Positions 1 through 7,884 of a stretch of 64,000 nucleotides of DNA are shown piece by piece. The notes beneath the pieces are model-generated. The model saw only the letters and a program-made list of their open reading frames with translations, was not told the DNA's origin and searched no databases. This stretch comes from Haloplanus ruber (GTDB taxonomy: Archaea > Halobacteriota > Halobacteria > Halobacteriales > Haloferacaceae), in NCBI RefSeq assembly GCF_024494725.1, contig NZ_JANHDK010000002.1:186001-250000 (forward strand), given 5' to 3'. Position 1 is the stretch's first letter, and each line of letters opens with the position of its first letter. The translations under genes and the position numbers were made by a program.

Positions 1-325
1 TCACCAGCGGCTGGAAGTCGTAGATGGAAGCCTGAGTCAGGAGGACGTCGTCACGCCAGCGGTTCGCCGCGACGGGGTAGGGCTCGATGCGCTCGTGGCC
101 CTGATCCTCGAAAAAGGAGAGGAAGGTCTCGCGCATCTCCTCCAGCGTGTACGTCTCGTCGAAGCCGGGGGTGCCGATGAAGGCGTAGTCGTCGCAGGGG
201 GGCTCGCCACAGGTCTCACGGTCAACCCGCGCCCAGAAGTGTACGCCACACGAGGCACACTCCTGTCGTGTGAACCCCTCCTCCTCGAAGTACTCGAGGC
301 GGTAGGCGTCTTCGAGTTCGCTCAT
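1..325 (-). CDS. alaS: Alanine--tRNA ligase, N-terminal part (gene runs off the window)
   Basis: The reverse strand encodes the first 108 residues, starting [18 protein letters not shown], with no stop before the window edge. The early CxxC (CASCG) followed by CGEPPCDDY and the FIGTPGF segment are typical of the zinc-binding N-terminal extension of archaeal AlaRS; the later [19 protein letters not shown] segment is the start of the class II catalytic core. The enzyme charges tRNA-Ala with alanine in the cytoplasm. The ATG at 325-323 is the only start compatible with the family's N-terminus. The rest of the gene lies to the left of the window. The call is from family resemblance of the N-terminus only. 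Confidence 0.88.
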   Translation of the reverse strand, partial: MSELEDAYRLEYFEEEGFTRQECASCGVHFWARVDRETCGEPPCDDYAFIGTPGFDETYTLEEMRETFLSFFEDQGHERIEPYPVAANRWRDDVLLTQASIYDFQPLV

Positions 326-453
326 TACCACCACGTTGGCCCGTCTCCGCCTAAAACAGTTCCGGGAAGGCGTCTCGCGGCGGTCGGCGTCCGGTGACCG
401 GCGGTCCCCGCCCGACTCGACGGCTTATGTCGACCGGGACCCAACCGCGGCAC

Positions 454-1161
454 ATGAGCACGGCTCTGGGTGTCGACTGGGCGAGTGGCTGCTGGGTGGT
501 CGTCGCCGTCGACGACGACGGGACGACGATCACGACCGAACCGGCGATGCTCAACGTACTGTACGAGTACGATGACGCGGAGCCGATTCTCGTCGACATT
601 CCCATTGGGTTGCCCGAGACGCCGGGGCGGGCATGCGACGAGGCGGCTGCCGCCCGCCTCGGCGAGCGTCACGGCTCCGTCTTCGCCGTCCCCTGCCGTG
701 CGGCCGTCGACGCCGACGACTACGAGGCGGCCCGCGAGGCCAACGGCGGGAGCCTCGGCAGTCAGAGCTGGGGGCTCGTTCCACGAATTCGCGAGGTTGA
801 CCGCGTTCTCGACGCCTGCGACGCCGCGGCCCGCGTCTACGAGAGCCACCCAGAGGTGTGTTACGCCACCTTCGCGGAGCGTATCGGCCACGGCCCGCTG
901 GGCTCGAAACGCGACGACGACGGCCTCGACGCCCGGCTGTCGGTCCTCGAAGCGGTCGATCCGTCGGTCGGCGCGGCGGTGCGCTCGTTCGTCGACGACC
1001 GCCGCGACGGCGCCGCGTGGCACCGCCGGATTCGGGCCGGTCGGCTCGACGACGTCCTCGACGCCGCCGTTCTCGCGGTCACGGCGCGTCGCGGGTCGTT
1101 CGGCGTCCTGCCCGAGGGGCGGGAGTCGAGCGACGACCAGGTGATCGTCTATCCCGGGTGA
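454..1161 (+). CDS. DUF429 family protein
   Basis: A protein of 235 residues beginning MSTALGVDWASGCWVVVAVD. The opening GVDWA strand, the LVDIPIGLP segment and the later RxxEVCY-like SHPEVCYATF match the DUF429 family, which has a predicted RNase H-like fold; the first Asp is the usual conserved acidic residue. Biochemical function is unknown. I start at 454 because the longer reading frame upstream (from 394) is Arg/Pro-rich and does not look like the family. It is convergent with rfcS, with a 27-bp gap between the stops. Confidence 0.75.
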   Translation: MSTALGVDWASGCWVVVAVDDDGTTITTEPAMLNVLYEYDDAEPILVDIPIGLPETPGRACDEAAAARLGERHGSVFAVPCRAAVDADDYEAAREANGGSLGSQSWGLVPRIREVDRVLDACDAAARVYESHPEVCYATFAERIGHGPLGSKRDDDGLDARLSVLEAVDPSVGAAVRSFVDDRRDGAAWHRRIRAGRLDDVLDAAVLAVTARRGSFGVLPEGRESSDDQVIVYPG

Positions 1162-1188
1162 GACGGGTGACGTGCGCCACCGGGTGGC

Positions 1189-2160
1189 TCACTCTTCGAG
1201 TGCCAGCGCCGCCAGCATCGCCTCTAACTGCACCCGCTCGTTGGCGCCTTCGGTGATGCGGTAGTCGGCCTCGCCGAGGCGTTCCATCAACTGGACGGTC
1301 CGGCGGTCGTCGAGGTCGAAGTCCCACGCCGAGCGGTGGAGTTGGTCGATCACGTCGCCACCGGCCATGCCGGAGTCGACGAGAAGCGTCTCCAGCGTCG
1401 AGCGAGCACGGGGGAAGTTGCCCTCGATAGCGGCCTCGACCATCGACTCGATCTCCTCGGGGCGGGCGGTGCCGGTGACGGTGTAGACGGCCTCCTCGTC
1501 GACGACGTCGCCGGTCGTCGCCGCCGCCTGGAGCGTGTTGATCGCCCGCCGCATATCGCCCCCAGCGGCGTAGACGATGGCGTCGAGACCGTCCTCGGTC
1601 GTGTCGATGTCCTCCGCATCGGCGATCTGTCGGACCTGTGCGCCGATGGCGTCGTCGGACAGCGGCGAGAACCGGAAGACCGCACACCGCGACTGGATCG
1701 GGTCGATGATCCGACTGGAGTAGTTACACGAGAGAATGAAGCGGGTGTTGTCCGCGAACTGTTCCATCGTCCGGCGGAGCGCTGACTGGGCGTCGGAGGT
1801 GAGCGAGTCCGCCTCGTCGAGGAAGATGATCCGGTAGTCGAAGCCGCCGAACGAGGACCGCGCGAAGTTCTTGATCCGGTCGCGCACCACGTCGATGCCG
1901 CGCTGGTCGGAGGCGTTGAGTTCGAGGAAGTTGCCCCGCCAGTCGTCGGCGTACACCTCGCGGGCGATGGCCGTGGCGCAGGTGGTCTTGCCCACGCCGG
2001 CCGGTCCCGAAAACAGGAGGTGGGGCAGGTCGTCGCGCTCGATGTAGCTCTGTAGTCGGTCGACGATGTCGCCCTGTCCGTGCACCTCGTCGAGAGTCTG
2101 GGGGCGGTACTTCTCGATCCAGATCTCTCGACCCGCCGACGACCCCTCGGCATCGCTCAT
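1189..2160 (-). CDS. rfcS: Replication factor C small subunit (clamp loader ATPase)
   Basis: A 323-residue AAA+ ATPase that helps load the PCNA sliding clamp onto primed DNA. The N-terminus [17 protein letters not shown] is the classic RFC box, followed by Walker [10 protein letters not shown], Walker B FLDEAD, the SRC box ([10 protein letters not shown]) and the C-terminal collar helices. Length fits an intein-free archaeal small subunit; many haloarchaeal rfc genes carry inteins and this one does not. It is divergent from the SAMP2-like fusion gene, with an A/T-rich promoter element about 25-34 bp before the start. PCNA, its partner, is encoded at 25.8 kb. Confidence 0.96.
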   Translation of the reverse strand: MSDAEGSSAGREIWIEKYRPQTLDEVHGQGDIVDRLQSYIERDDLPHLLFSGPAGVGKTTCATAIAREVYADDWRGNFLELNASDQRGIDVVRDRIKNFARSSFGGFDYRIIFLDEADSLTSDAQSALRRTMEQFADNTRFILSCNYSSRIIDPIQSRCAVFRFSPLSDDAIGAQVRQIADAEDIDTTEDGLDAIVYAAGGDMRRAINTLQAAATTGDVVDEEAVYTVTGTARPEEIESMVEAAIEGNFPRARSTLETLLVDSGMAGGDVIDQLHRSAWDFDLDDRRTVQLMERLGEADYRITEGANERVQLEAMLAALALEE

Positions 2161-2182
2161 ACCCTATCGAGGGGTCGGTCGG

Positions 2183-2194
2183 CACATAAACCGA
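2183..2194 (-). promoter_or_regulatory. Probable TATA-box region of rfcS
   Basis: Read on the minus strand the stretch gives a TTTATGTG-like box about 24-33 bp before the rfcS ATG, the spacing expected for a leaderless haloarchaeal transcript. The same sequence style and spacing precedes several other genes here (radA, pcn, DUF1931). Called by eye. Confidence 0.4.
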
Positions 2195-2238
2195 GCGGAA
2201 CCCGAAGGTTCAGGCCCGTCGGCCGGCTCCACGTATCC

Positions 2239-2835
2239 ATGCCGACGGTTGCAGTCGAGGTGGTCGGCGAGGGGACTCGGACGGTCGACCTCGCCGCCGA
2301 CGCCACCTACGGCGACCTCCTCGCGGCCCTCGAGTTTAGCCCGCACGAGGCGGCCGTCCTCGTCGACGACGCTCCCGTGCCCGAGGACCGCGCGGTCGAC
2401 GCCGAGGGCGACGTGCGCGTCCTCCGCCTGGTCAAGGGCGGCGGGACGGCCGGCGTCGACGACCGGGTCCGGGTCCGCCTCGCCGACGCCGACGACCACC
2501 TCGACGTCATGCGCGTTCTCGACGGGGCGATGCTGTCGACCGATGCCGGGACGGTCCGAGAGCGGATCGACACGGAGGCGGTCCACGTCGCGACCGTCGA
2601 GGGGCGGATCGTGGGCGCCCTCGTCCGCGACGGCGACCGCGTGACCGCGGTGGCGACCCGGCGTCGGTGGCGCGGTCGGGGGGTCGGCACCGCGCTGGTG
2701 TCGGCCGCCGCCGCGGAACGGGAGCGCCTCGTCGTCGCGTTCGACCCTGAGGTGCGTCCCTTCTACGAATCGTTGGGGTTCGAGGTCGAACCGGCCGGCG
2801 AGGGCGACCGCCTACGCGGACAGTTAGCGCGGTAG
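2239..2835 (+). CDS. Ubiquitin-like SAMP2-type domain fused to a GNAT acetyltransferase
   Basis: One 198-residue frame with two domains. Residues 1-68 start MPTVAVEVVGEGTRTVDL and end VLRLVKGG, matching a complete haloarchaeal SAMP2-type beta-grasp modifier with its C-terminal Gly-Gly (67-68). Residues from about 75 on are a GNAT N-acetyltransferase with the acetyl-CoA loop RRRWRGRGVGTAL and the terminal YESLGFEVEP strand. Free SAMP2 must end in the di-glycine to be activated by UbaA (E1-like) and conjugated to lysines or used for tRNA thiolation; here the reading frame continues GTAGVDDR with no stop. The GNAT part has no start codon of its own before its first strand (the next ATG is at 2509), so the fusion is real in this sequence. 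Its last 12 bases overlap the convergent membrane gene. Confidence 0.8.
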   Translation: MPTVAVEVVGEGTRTVDLAADATYGDLLAALEFSPHEAAVLVDDAPVPEDRAVDAEGDVRVLRLVKGGGTAGVDDRVRVRLADADDHLDVMRVLDGAMLSTDAGTVRERIDTEAVHVATVEGRIVGALVRDGDRVTAVATRRRWRGRGVGTALVSAAAAERERLVVAFDPEVRPFYESLGFEVEPAGEGDRLRGQLAR

Positions 2836-3522
2836 CCGGCGAGAGAGCGCGGCCCCGATCCGGTCGGCCCAGTAAAGCAGGGCGACGGTACAGAGAAAGA
2901 CGAGCGTCGAGAGATCCCACGCGAGGCCGGTCAGCGCCGATCCGAACAGCGTCGTCGCTCCGAGGAGGGGGAGGAGCAGCGAGAAGGTACAGCCGACACA
3001 GGAGAATAGCCCCAGTACGCCGGAGAGTACCGCCCGCGTCGCCGAGAGCAGGCGAGCGTAGACGAGGTAGGTCATGGCGACGTAGCCGACGAGTTTGAAC
3101 GGAATGATCGACAGCCTGACCCGCGGCGTGCCGTAGACGAGGATCGGCCCCAGCCCCGGGATGTTCCAGTGGATCGAGGCGACCGTACCGCCGTTGAGTG
3201 GGCTGTCGATGCCGAGTTGGAGGGTGCCGCCGACTACCAAGAGGAGGAGGAGATACGCCCCCGCCAAGGCGGCCGCGACGCCCCACTGACGGCGGTCGAC
3301 GGTCGGCGTCTCCGTGCGAATCACCGCCCACACCCCCGCGTTGATCCAGAGGAAGGGGTAGACGACGTAGCGGGGTTCGGTGACGACCACGTTGGAGACG
3401 GCGAGGTAGGCGGTGACGACCGCGAGTTCGGCTGCGACGGCGAGCAGCCACCACCGGATGGCCGCCGTCTCGGCGGCGAGGAGCCGCCGAATCCGCGAGA
3501 GGGGTCCGTAGGCGCCGCTCAC
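2824..3522 (-). CDS. Conserved haloarchaeal multi-spanning membrane protein
   Basis: A 232-residue hydrophobic protein with about six or seven predicted membrane segments, for example around WWLLAVAAELAVVTAYLAV, AAALAGAYLLLLLVVG and STLVFLCTVALLYW. A CVGC motif sits in a hydrophobic segment (LFSCVGCTFSLLLPLLG), which might bind a metal or form a disulfide. I do not recognise an enzymatic domain. Its 3' end overlaps the end of the convergent SAMP2-like/GNAT gene by 12 bp. Confidence 0.6.
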   Translation of the reverse strand: MSGAYGPLSRIRRLLAAETAAIRWWLLAVAAELAVVTAYLAVSNVVVTEPRYVVYPFLWINAGVWAVIRTETPTVDRRQWGVAAALAGAYLLLLLVVGGTLQLGIDSPLNGGTVASIHWNIPGLGPILVYGTPRVRLSIIPFKLVGYVAMTYLVYARLLSATRAVLSGVLGLFSCVGCTFSLLLPLLGATTLFGSALTGLAWDLSTLVFLCTVALLYWADRIGAALSRRLPR

Positions 3523-3603
3523 GGAGGGATCACGGCGTGGGTACGCCCGGATGGCATAGTCGAGTCTCGGGGGCGGAGGAACATGGAGGTGTCGACATCC
3601 GGG

Positions 3604-4971
3604 CTAGACGAGCGCCGCGACAAGCTCCCGGCCCTCGTCGAGGATGGCATCGACCCGCTCGCGGGTCTCGGCCTCGGCGTAGACGCGCATCTTCGGCTCC
3701 GTCCCGCTGGGACGGACCAAGAGCCACGAGCCGTCGGCGAGCAGGAGTTTGAACCCATCGAGCGTGATGACGTCCTCGACGGCCCGGTCGGCGACCGTCT
3801 CGGGGATGGCGTCGCCGAGGGCGTCGACGACCGCCGCCTTCCGCGCGTCGGGGCAGTCGACGCTCACCTTGTCGGCGACGATGTCGCCGTGGGTATCGAG
3901 CAGGCGATCCACGCGGGCGTCAAGCGGTTCGGCCGCGGCCACGTCTGCCGCGAGCAACGCCATCAGGACACCGTCTTTCTCGGGGACGTGTCCTCGGATC
4001 GAGAAGCCACCGGACTCCTCGCCGCCGATCAGGGCGTCGTGGTCGACCATGGCCTCGGCGACCCACTTGAAGCCGACGGGCGTCTCGACGGTCTCCTCGC
4101 CGTGGGCGGCGGCGACCCGGTCGATCAGGAACGTCGTCGAGACGGTGCGGACCGCGGGGCCGGAGCGCTCGGCCAGCAGGGCGTCGTAGACCGCAGCGAA
4201 AAAGAGATTCTCGTCGAGAAAGCCGCGGTCGGGTGTGACGACCGCGAGGCGGTCGGAATCGCCGTCGTTGGCGATCCCGAGGTCGGCGTCGTGGGCCGCC
4301 ACGGCGTCGACGAGACCGGACAGATGTTCGGCGCTTGGTTCGGGAGGGACGCCGCCGAAGTCGGGGTCCCGGTCACAGCGCCGGCGGATGACCGTCGCGC
4401 CCGCGGATTCGAGGAGGGCGTCGGTCACCCCGCGGCCGCTGCCGTGCATGGCGTCGTAGACGACGGTGAGACCGGCACAGTCGGGGGCGATCAGGTCCTG
4501 GGCGTGGGCGGCGTGGGCGGCGACGAGGTCGGCGCGGTCGACCGAGCCTCGGGGACCGTCGGCACGGGGGTCGGCGAGACGGGCCTCGATGGCGTCGGTC
4601 ACCGCGGGCAAGGCCGGCGCCCCGTCTCCGGGGATAAACTTCACGCCGTTGTACTCGGGCGGGTTGTGAGAGGCGGTGACCATCAGCGCCCCGGCGAGGT
4701 CGCGGTCCACGACCGACCACGCAATCACGGGGGTCGGACAGTCCCGCGTCGGGAGGAGGACGTCGATCCCGTTGTCGGCGAGGACCTCGGCAAGCGACTC
4801 GGCGAAGCCCTCGGAGGTCGCCCGAGCGTCGTACCCGACGGCAACCGGGGCGTCGAACCCCTCGTCGGCGAGGTAGTCGGCGACCGCCTGGCCGACCATC
4901 CGGACCCGTGCGTCGGTGAAGGTATCGAGACGGGCGCGCCACCCGTCGGTGCCGAAGGAGATGGCGTCCAT
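3604..4971 (-). CDS. Phosphohexomutase (phosphoglucomutase/phosphomannomutase family)
   Basis: A 455-residue alpha-D-phosphohexomutase that moves phosphate between C6 and C1 of a hexose or hexosamine through a phosphoserine. All four signature loops are visible: the active-site serine loop TASHNPPEYNGVK, the metal loop ANDGDSDRLAV, the sugar-recognition loop GGEESGG and the phosphate-binding loop RPSGTEPKMRVYAE near the C-terminus. The sequence cannot say whether glucose, mannose or glucosamine phosphate is preferred. I start at MDAISFGTDGW because the family begins at this FGTDGWR-like strand; five upstream in-frame residues (MGGWG) look non-native. Confidence 0.92.
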   Translation of the reverse strand: MDAISFGTDGWRARLDTFTDARVRMVGQAVADYLADEGFDAPVAVGYDARATSEGFAESLAEVLADNGIDVLLPTRDCPTPVIAWSVVDRDLAGALMVTASHNPPEYNGVKFIPGDGAPALPAVTDAIEARLADPRADGPRGSVDRADLVAAHAAHAQDLIAPDCAGLTVVYDAMHGSGRGVTDALLESAGATVIRRRCDRDPDFGGVPPEPSAEHLSGLVDAVAAHDADLGIANDGDSDRLAVVTPDRGFLDENLFFAAVYDALLAERSGPAVRTVSTTFLIDRVAAAHGEETVETPVGFKWVAEAMVDHDALIGGEESGGFSIRGHVPEKDGVLMALLAADVAAAEPLDARVDRLLDTHGDIVADKVSVDCPDARKAAVVDALGDAIPETVADRAVEDVITLDGFKLLLADGSWLLVRPSGTEPKMRVYAEAETRERVDAILDEGRELVAALV

Positions 4972-5145
4972 ACCCCACCCTCCCACGGCGGTGGCAAAAA
5001 GATGGGTGTCGGTCGGGTGGGCGAAGATTCACCGTCGGTACGGAGGACGAAGTCGCGGTATTGGGTCAACTAATAACATACACCAGCAGGCGTGTGAGAA
5101 CACCGTGGACGGGAGACTCGACGGAGTGTGTGATCGGTGGGGCGG

Positions 5146-5397
5146 TCAGTCGGCGTCGCCGCCGGCGACGAGTCGCTCTTTCGCCGCCCGCGAGAGCGAC
5201 TTGATCTCGTATTCGCGGGACATCGCCGCCGAACGCGTGTCGTAGCGTTCGACGTGGCGGAGTTCGACCGGCGTGCGCCCCCGGGTGTACTTCGCCCCCT
5301 CGCCCGCGTCGTGTTCGGCGACGCGTCGCTCCACGTCCGTCGTGTAGCCCGTATAGTATGTGCCGTCGGCACACTCGAGGACGTAGACGTAATGCAT
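5146..5397 (-). CDS. GIY-YIG nuclease domain protein
   Basis: An 83-residue single-domain protein. It starts [29 protein letters not shown], carrying the (G/V)-Y-V and Y-T-G strands plus the conserved Arg of the GIY-YIG fold, and ends with the [17 protein letters not shown] helix. It matches the small YhbQ/UPF0213-type group, thought to act on DNA ends or repair intermediates, though cellular roles are poorly defined. It is monocistronic. Confidence 0.88.
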   Translation of the reverse strand: MHYVYVLECADGTYYTGYTTDVERRVAEHDAGEGAKYTRGRTPVELRHVERYDTRSAAMSREYEIKSLSRAAKERLVAGGDAD

Positions 5398-5532
5398 ATC
5401 CGACGCACGGATCGGGCGCCCCTATACGGTGACGGTGTGTATCGCCGCCGGGCCGGGCGCGATGGGCGTGGCTGACGACATCGAGTGGACCGGAAGGTGG
5501 CTTCGCGTGGTGGTCGAACGCCGCTGCAGTGG

Positions 5533-5682
5533 TTACGCGTTTGGGGTGCGGCGTCTGGATGCTTCGGCGATGCCGGCGTTGGCCGAGCAGCTCGGGCAGG
5601 CCAAGATTTGGCCGTTCGCGTCAGCGAACACCCGTTCGAAGCGCTCCGAGACGTGTGACCCGCAGTGATCGCATCGTGCCAT
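5533..5682 (-). CDS. Small zinc-finger protein (DUF7563-like)
   Basis: A 49-residue protein reading MARCDHCGSHVSERFERVF and later LACPSCSANAGIAEASRR. Two CxxC-type pairs (CDHC and CPSC) spaced about 25 residues apart form an obvious zinc-ribbon. It resembles a haloarchaeal microprotein family annotated DUF7563; function unknown. It stands alone, and two short dyad-symmetric sequences lie 17-54 bp upstream of its start. Confidence 0.72.
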   Translation of the reverse strand: MARCDHCGSHVSERFERVFADANGQILACPSCSANAGIAEASRRRTPNA

Positions 5683-5698
5683 GATTGAGCCGGCTACC

Positions 5699-5736
5699 AC
5701 CGGTGCCGGTACCCTGTGTTAGGCACACACACCTAA
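5699..5736. promoter_or_regulatory. Two short dyads upstream of the zinc-finger gene
   Basis: ACCGG-TG-CCGGT (5699-5710) is a near-perfect palindrome, and TTAGG-N8-CCTAA (5719-5736) is an inverted repeat with 5-bp arms. They fall 17-54 bp upstream of the small zinc-finger start at 5682, so they could be operator sites or part of its promoter. Found by eye; no known regulator motif is recognised. Confidence 0.3.
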
Positions 5737-5822
5737 ATGGCTAACGCGCGCGCACGCGGTCATGACCAACCGTCCAGAAGGCGCGGCAAAGGCGCCGTAG
5801 TCGACGAATTCGGGCACGTCGA

Positions 5823-6593
5823 TCACGTCTCGCTGTCACCCTCGCGGGCGGCGGCGACGGCCTGCGCGATCAGTCCGGCCTGCGCGCCAGCGGAGAATCC
5901 GTCGTCGATATTGACCGTCGAGAGGACGGTACAAGACTGGAGGGTGCTGGCGAGCGCCGATTCGCCCTCACCGCCGTAGCCGTAGCCGGTCGACACCGGA
6001 AGACCGATCACCGGCGTGTCGATCAGCCCCGCGACCACCGTCGGGAGCGCGCCTTCGCGACCGGCGGCGACGACGGCCACGTCCGCGTCGCGAAGGGCGT
6101 CGAGGTGGTCGACGATCCGGCCGAGATGGGCGACACCCACGTCGTCGACACGTTCGACCGTGGCGCCGACGGCCCGGGCCAGGGTGGCCGCCTCGCCCGC
6201 CGCCGCGGCGTCGGAGGTGCCCGCGGTGACGACGGCCACCGTCGCGTCGATGCGCGGCGGGTCGAACCCCGGCGCTTCGACGACCAGCGTCCGGGCGCGT
6301 TCGTCGTGGTCGACCGTCGCCTCCGCCGGCAGGTCGTCGGTCACGGCCGCGACGTGGCCGTCGGTTGCGCGGGTGACGATGGCACGCCCAGTCGTCTCTA
6401 GGGCGGCGTCGACCATCGCCGCCACCTCGGTGGGGGTCTTGCCGTCCCCGAGGACGGCCTCGGGAATCCCTCGACGGCGCTCGCGTGCCGCGTCGAACCG
6501 GCCGGCGTCGGTCGTGGCGTAGCCGGCGAGTCGAGCCTCCGCCTCGGCCGGCGACAACTCGCCGCTTGCCACCGCGTCCAGAAGGTCGCGCAT
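5823..6593 (-). CDS. larB: Nickel-pincer cofactor biosynthesis protein LarB
   Basis: A 256-residue protein with a C-terminal AIR-carboxylase (PurE)-like domain. LarB carboxylates and hydrolyses nicotinic acid adenine dinucleotide to give pyridine-3,5-dicarboxylate mononucleotide, the first step to the nickel-pincer nucleotide of lactate racemase-type enzymes. Diagnostic segments are VVTAGTSDAAAAGEA, VVAAGREGALPTVVAGL, PVIGLPVSTGYGYGGEGE and the terminal INIDDGFSAG-like stretch (NIDDGFSAGAQAGLIA). I use the ATG at 6593 (MRDLLDAVASGEL), which matches the family start. LarE, the later sulfur-insertion step, is encoded at 14.9 kb; no LarC is visible. Confidence 0.9.
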   Translation of the reverse strand: MRDLLDAVASGELSPAEAEARLAGYATTDAGRFDAARERRRGIPEAVLGDGKTPTEVAAMVDAALETTGRAIVTRATDGHVAAVTDDLPAEATVDHDERARTLVVEAPGFDPPRIDATVAVVTAGTSDAAAAGEAATLARAVGATVERVDDVGVAHLGRIVDHLDALRDADVAVVAAGREGALPTVVAGLIDTPVIGLPVSTGYGYGGEGESALASTLQSCTVLSTVNIDDGFSAGAQAGLIAQAVAAAREGDSET

Positions 6594-6713
6594 ACCCGTC
6601 GTCCGGCCGTGAGACACTCGTAGGTGTCGGTTTTTCGCCCCAGTATTTATATATCTGCGGCGAACCGCGCGAGAACGGGCACTGTGGCGGTACGTGCGGC
6701 CGATTTGGGAAAT

Positions 6714-6724
6714 CTTATTAATAA
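6714..6724 (+). promoter_or_regulatory. TATA-box-like promoter of the DUF1931 gene
   Basis: CTTATTAATAA lies about 22-32 bp before the ATG at 6746, inside otherwise G+C-rich sequence. This is the expected position for a leaderless archaeal transcript and suggests strong expression of the small histone-fold gene. Confidence 0.5.
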
Positions 6725-6745
6725 GGGTGGGTATGTACTGGTCGT

Positions 6746-6913
6746 ATGGCAGACCTCATCGTCAAAGCCGCCGTCAAGGAAGCGCTCCAGGACAAGAACG
6801 TCGCTTCGGACTTCTACGATGCCCTCGACGCGGAGGTCGAGGAACTGCTCGACGACGCCGCCCGGCGTGCCGAGGAGAACGACCGGAAGACCGTCCAGCC
6901 GCGCGACCTGTAA
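6746..6913 (+). CDS. DUF1931 family small histone-fold protein
   Basis: A 55-residue protein reading MADLIVKAAVKEALQDKN and ending AEENDRKTVQPRDL. The helix-strand-helix pattern and the closing TVQPRDL are those of one histone fold, as in the conserved haloarchaeal DUF1931 proteins. It lacks obvious DNA-binding basic patches and is very acidic, so a chromatin role is not established. The ATG is preceded by a good TATA-like box. Confidence 0.85.
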   Translation: MADLIVKAAVKEALQDKNVASDFYDALDAEVEELLDDAARRAEENDRKTVQPRDL

Positions 6914-6962
6914 GTCGGTCCCCTTCCTTCTCGACTTTTTTCGACCGGATAGCGGCGCGTGA

Positions 6963-7655
6963 TCAGTCCGTCGTGCGGACACGGACGCCGTCGGCGTGGC
7001 CCACGTGGACCGCGTCGGCCAGGCCGACGAACAGGCCGTGAGCAACGACCCCGGGAACCGTCGCGAGATCCGTCGCCAGCGATTCCGGCGCCGTGATGGG
7101 GCCGAACGCACAGTCCAGGACGAGATTGCCGTTGTCGGTCACCACCGGCCCGTCCTTTCGCTCGGCGGTCCGGAGCGTCGGCGTCCCGCCGTGGTCGCGA
7201 ACCGCCCGGCGGACCGTCGCCCGGGCGTCGGGCAACACTTCGACCGGAACCGGGCGGTCGAGCGTCGCCGTCTCCTTCGAGGGGTCGGCGACGACGACGA
7301 ACCGGTCGGCGGCGGCGTCGACGACCTTCTCGCGGGCGTGGGCGGCCCCGCCACCCTTGATGAGCGCCAGGTCGTCGCTCACCTGGTCGGCGCCGTCGAT
7401 AGCGACGTCGATCCGTTCGACAGCGGCGAGGTCGGTGAGTGGGACCCCCACCTCGCGGGCCAAATCGCGGGCGGCGTAGGAGGTGGCAACCCCGCGGACG
7501 TCGAGGCCGGCGTCGACCGCCCGCCCCAGCGCCCGGATGGCGTGGGCGGCCGTGCTTCCGGTGCCGAGGCCGACGACGTCGCCGTCGCTCACTGTGTCAG
7601 CAGCGTGTTCGCCCGCGCGACGCTTCGCCGCGTCCGATCCACCCGGCGCCTTCAT
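6963..7655 (-). CDS. rpiA: Ribose-5-phosphate isomerase A
   Basis: A 230-residue enzyme that interconverts ribose-5-phosphate and ribulose-5-phosphate, supplying pentoses for nucleotides. The signature segments GLGTGSTAAHAIRAL, DGADQVSDDLALIKGGGAAHAREK and VVADPSKE hold the phosphate-binding loop and the catalytic Asp/Lys region of RpiA. The start at 7655 (MKAPGGSDAAKRRAGEHAAD) keeps the normal N-terminal helix and leaves out nine unlikely upstream residues. A roughly 230-bp spacer separates it from gdh. Confidence 0.93.
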   Translation of the reverse strand: MKAPGGSDAAKRRAGEHAADTVSDGDVVGLGTGSTAAHAIRALGRAVDAGLDVRGVATSYAARDLAREVGVPLTDLAAVERIDVAIDGADQVSDDLALIKGGGAAHAREKVVDAAADRFVVVADPSKETATLDRPVPVEVLPDARATVRRAVRDHGGTPTLRTAERKDGPVVTDNGNLVLDCAFGPITAPESLATDLATVPGVVAHGLFVGLADAVHVGHADGVRVRTTD

Positions 7656-7884
7656 GCACACGGGTGCGCAGGCGGCGGGCAAAAGCGCCGCGGTCCGACG
7701 GGGAAGCGTCGCCGGCGAGTGACCGCCGCGAACGGCCGGTCAGCGGCCTCGATGACGACGAGACCGACGCCGTCCGAGAGCCTCACCGCGGTCACACCCG
7801 ACACACCGAAGCGCGTCGCTCGTGAATTCGGCCGAAGCACCCGAGGTGGCGTGGTGCCGGGGTCGCGCTACGCGGCCCCGGAGG

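Noticed and set aside
3169-5073. A 634-codon open frame on the plus strand across the phosphohexomutase gene
   Set aside because: High G+C opens long antisense frames. Its product lacks any recognisable domain, whereas the minus strand encodes an enzyme with all four phosphohexomutase motifs.
5760-5822. A tiny plus-strand ORF starting at 5761 (MTNRPEGAAKAP)
   Set aside because: Only 12 codons, no ribosome-binding site or homology; treated as chance.
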